64,000 bases of DNA from Gammaproteobacteria bacterium (GTDB taxonomy: Bacteria; Pseudomonadota; Gammaproteobacteria; Pseudomonadales; Pseudohongiellaceae), in the NCBI GenBank assembly GCA_029245395.1, contig JAQWPL010000029.1, positions 372,001-436,000 on the forward strand, written 5' to 3'. The first letter of the stretch is position 1. Every line of letters starts with the position of its first letter. A program made the position numbers and the translations under genes. A model generated the notes under the pieces. That model saw only the letters and a list, made by a program, of their open reading frames with translations, did not search any database and was not told the DNA's origin. This document shows, in pieces, positions 62,675 to 64,000 of the stretch.

Positions 62675-64000
62675 ATGAGCAGAACAAAAATAATCCTGCT
62701 GTTGATTATACTTTCAATACTCGCACTGTTTTTTATAGTCGATGCGCAGCAGTATTTTAATCTGGAATATTTCCAGGGCCAGAAAGACATAATAATTGCT
62801 TATAAGGAAAACAATTTCTGGCAAACAAGCCTGATTTACTTCTCTTTATATGTACTGATTGCTGCACTTTCTCTCCCTGCTGCCGCTATCCTGACTATTG
62901 CCGGGGGCGGTATTTTTGGATTATGGTGGGGGCTATTGTTGGTGTCTTTTGCCAGCACTATTGGCGCAACACTGGCATTTCTTGCGTCTCGTCTTATTTT
63001 CAGGGATTGGGTACAGAATAAATTCGGCGACAAGTTAAAGGCTATAAACCACGGTATTGAAAGGGATGGTATTTTTTATCTTTTCACGCTGAGAATGATT
63101 CCGGCTTTTCCCTTTTTCCTGGTCAATGTAGTGATGGCACTGACCCCTATTTCCGCAAGGGCATTTTATATTATCAGCCAGTTGGGCATGCTGTTTGGCA
63201 CGGTATTGTATGTCAACGTAGGCTCAGAACTGGGTTCGGCCACCTCTCTACCTGATGTGTTTAATGTTGGCGTAATCCGGGCAGTTGTGGCGTTGGCTAT
63301 TTTCCCCTGGCTGGCCAGGGCGTCTGTAAATTTCTTCAAGACAAGAAAATCCATGAGAAATTTCAAAAAACCAAACAGCTTTGATACCAACATGGTGGTG
63401 ATTGGTGCTGGCTCTGCAGGGTTGGTCACGTCCTATATTGCTTCATTGGTTAAAGCCAAAGTGACTCTGATAGAAAAGGGCGTTATGGGCGGCGATTGCC
63501 TAAATACAGGGTGCGTTCCAAGCAAAACACTTTTACGTAGCGCCTCAGTAAATCATCTGATTGGTCGTGGTGACGAATTTGGTTTAAAGGAAGCCGTTGC
63601 AACTCCAGATTTTAAAGCAGTCATGAAACGGGTGCATCATGCAATTGAAGCCATAGCGCCACATGATTCGAGAGAACGTTACACCAGTCTTGGCGTTGAT
63701 TGTGTTGAAGGTGAAGCAACAATTACTTCGCCATACCATGTGAAGGTCAATGACAAGGTAATAACAACACGCAATATTGTTATCGCTACCGGGGCCAGGC
63801 CTTTTGTTCCGAATATTCCGGGAATAGAAGAAACCGGTTACTGCACATCGGATACTGTCTGGAGCCTTGAGGGCTTGCCAGAACAGATGCTGGTGGCTGG
63901 CGGCGGCCCCATTGGTTGCGAGTTGGCTCAAGCTTTTTCAAGGCTATGCTCCAAGGTTACTATCGTGCAGCGGGGAGATCGCCTGCTGCCCAGAGAGGAC
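62675..64000 (+). CDS. TVP38/TMEM64-type membrane domain fused to mercuric-reductase-like flavoprotein, partial
   Basis: An open frame of 442 codons runs off the window. The first half (about 1-225) is a multi-helix membrane domain: a first helix LLLIILSILALFFIV, the DedA/VTT-like LPAAAILTIAGGGIFGLWWG and LRMIPAFPFFLVNVVMALTP. The second begins at VVIGAGSAGLVT (about 242), with the redox-active CLNTGCVPSK (about 275), the ATGARPFVPNIPG strand and the second Rossmann GGGPIGCELAQAF (about 409). It looks like a FAD-disulfide oxidoreductase of the mercuric-reductase group tethered to the membrane; substrate unknown. Upstream 217 bases to hemB hold no gene. Confidence 0.88.
   Translation, partial: MSRTKIILLLIILSILALFFIVDAQQYFNLEYFQGQKDIIIAYKENNFWQTSLIYFSLYVLIAALSLPAAAILTIAGGGIFGLWWGLLLVSFASTIGATLAFLASRLIFRDWVQNKFGDKLKAINHGIERDGIFYLFTLRMIPAFPFFLVNVVMALTPISARAFYIISQLGMLFGTVLYVNVGSELGSATSLPDVFNVGVIRAVVALAIFPWLARASVNFFKTRKSMRNFKKPNSFDTNMVVIGAGSAGLVTSYIASLVKAKVTLIEKGVMGGDCLNTGCVPSKTLLRSASVNHLIGRGDEFGLKEAVATPDFKAVMKRVHHAIEAIAPHDSRERYTSLGVDCVEGEATITSPYHVKVNDKVITTRNIVIATGARPFVPNIPGIEETGYCTSDTVWSLEGLPEQMLVAGGGPIGCELAQAFSRLCSKVTIVQRGDRLLPRED

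Overview
The window is chromosomal DNA of a gammaproteobacterium, most likely a marine, Pseudomonadales/Cellvibrionales-like lineage. This rests on gene order, not on any database search. Blocks known from Pseudomonas-type genomes recur: gshB-tonB-yqgE-ruvX next to pilT-yggS-proC-yggT-metX-metW-DUF4426-rdgB-hemW, lptM-lysA-dapF-DUF484 divergent from cyaY, argH beside hemC-hemD-hemX-hemY, trxA-rho-ubiD with hemB, and argE-argA. I found no rRNA, tRNA, CRISPR array, prophage or transposase gene.

Layout. 1-6 kb: coaD (partial), an NSS-type sodium symporter, a RidA protein, rsmD and ftsY divergently placed, then a decayed multicopper-oxidase tail where ftsE/ftsX often sit, tag and a PlsC-like acyltransferase. 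6.5-9.4 kb: a two-gene molybdenum hydroxylase (2Fe-2S subunit plus Tat-exported Mo subunit) ending in a strong terminator. 9.4-14.4 kb: three tandem secreted paralogues with helical TPR-like middles and TonB-C-like ends. 14.7-21.3 kb: mixed accessory genes (SDR, cytochrome P460, three GNATs, carotenoid oxygenase, shikimate kinase, small unknowns). 21.4-23.6 kb: AT-rich accessory patch with a methyltransferase, a secreted metallo-beta-lactamase-fold protein and two integron attC-like sites around a nonsense-interrupted small gene. 23.6-29.8 kb: ilvD, argA, argE, phhB, a thioesterase and a DUF218 protein. 29.9-31.1 kb: a LigA-like small protein and an FNR/ANR-type regulator broken by an amber codon. 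31.2-43.5 kb: phzF-like, then the conserved methionine/proline/PLP/glutathione block with pilT. 43.4-51.1 kb: a three-domain glycosyltransferase, DUF484, dapF, lysA, lptM, cyaY and a methyltransferase. 51.1-64 kb: mscS, argH, hemCDXY, ubiD, rho, trxA, hemB, and a partial membrane-domain/flavoprotein fusion.

How the genes work together: heme/tetrapyrrole supply (hemB, hemC, hemD, hemX, hemY, hemW), arginine (argA, argE, argH), lysine and peptidoglycan precursor (dapF, lysA), methionine (metX, metW), branched-chain amino acids (ilvD), proline (proC), glutathione (gshB) and redox (trxA).

The most unusual signals are the tandem secreted TPR/TonB-C-like trio; the attC-like sites with cassette-like genes; three reading frames each interrupted by a single nonsense codon (multicopper oxidase tail, small cassette protein, FNR); a ruvX with no ATG/GTG/TTG start; two 100-bp elements with GGGACAGAYT-type inverted ends, each lying between convergent genes; and a long inverted repeat between argE and argA.
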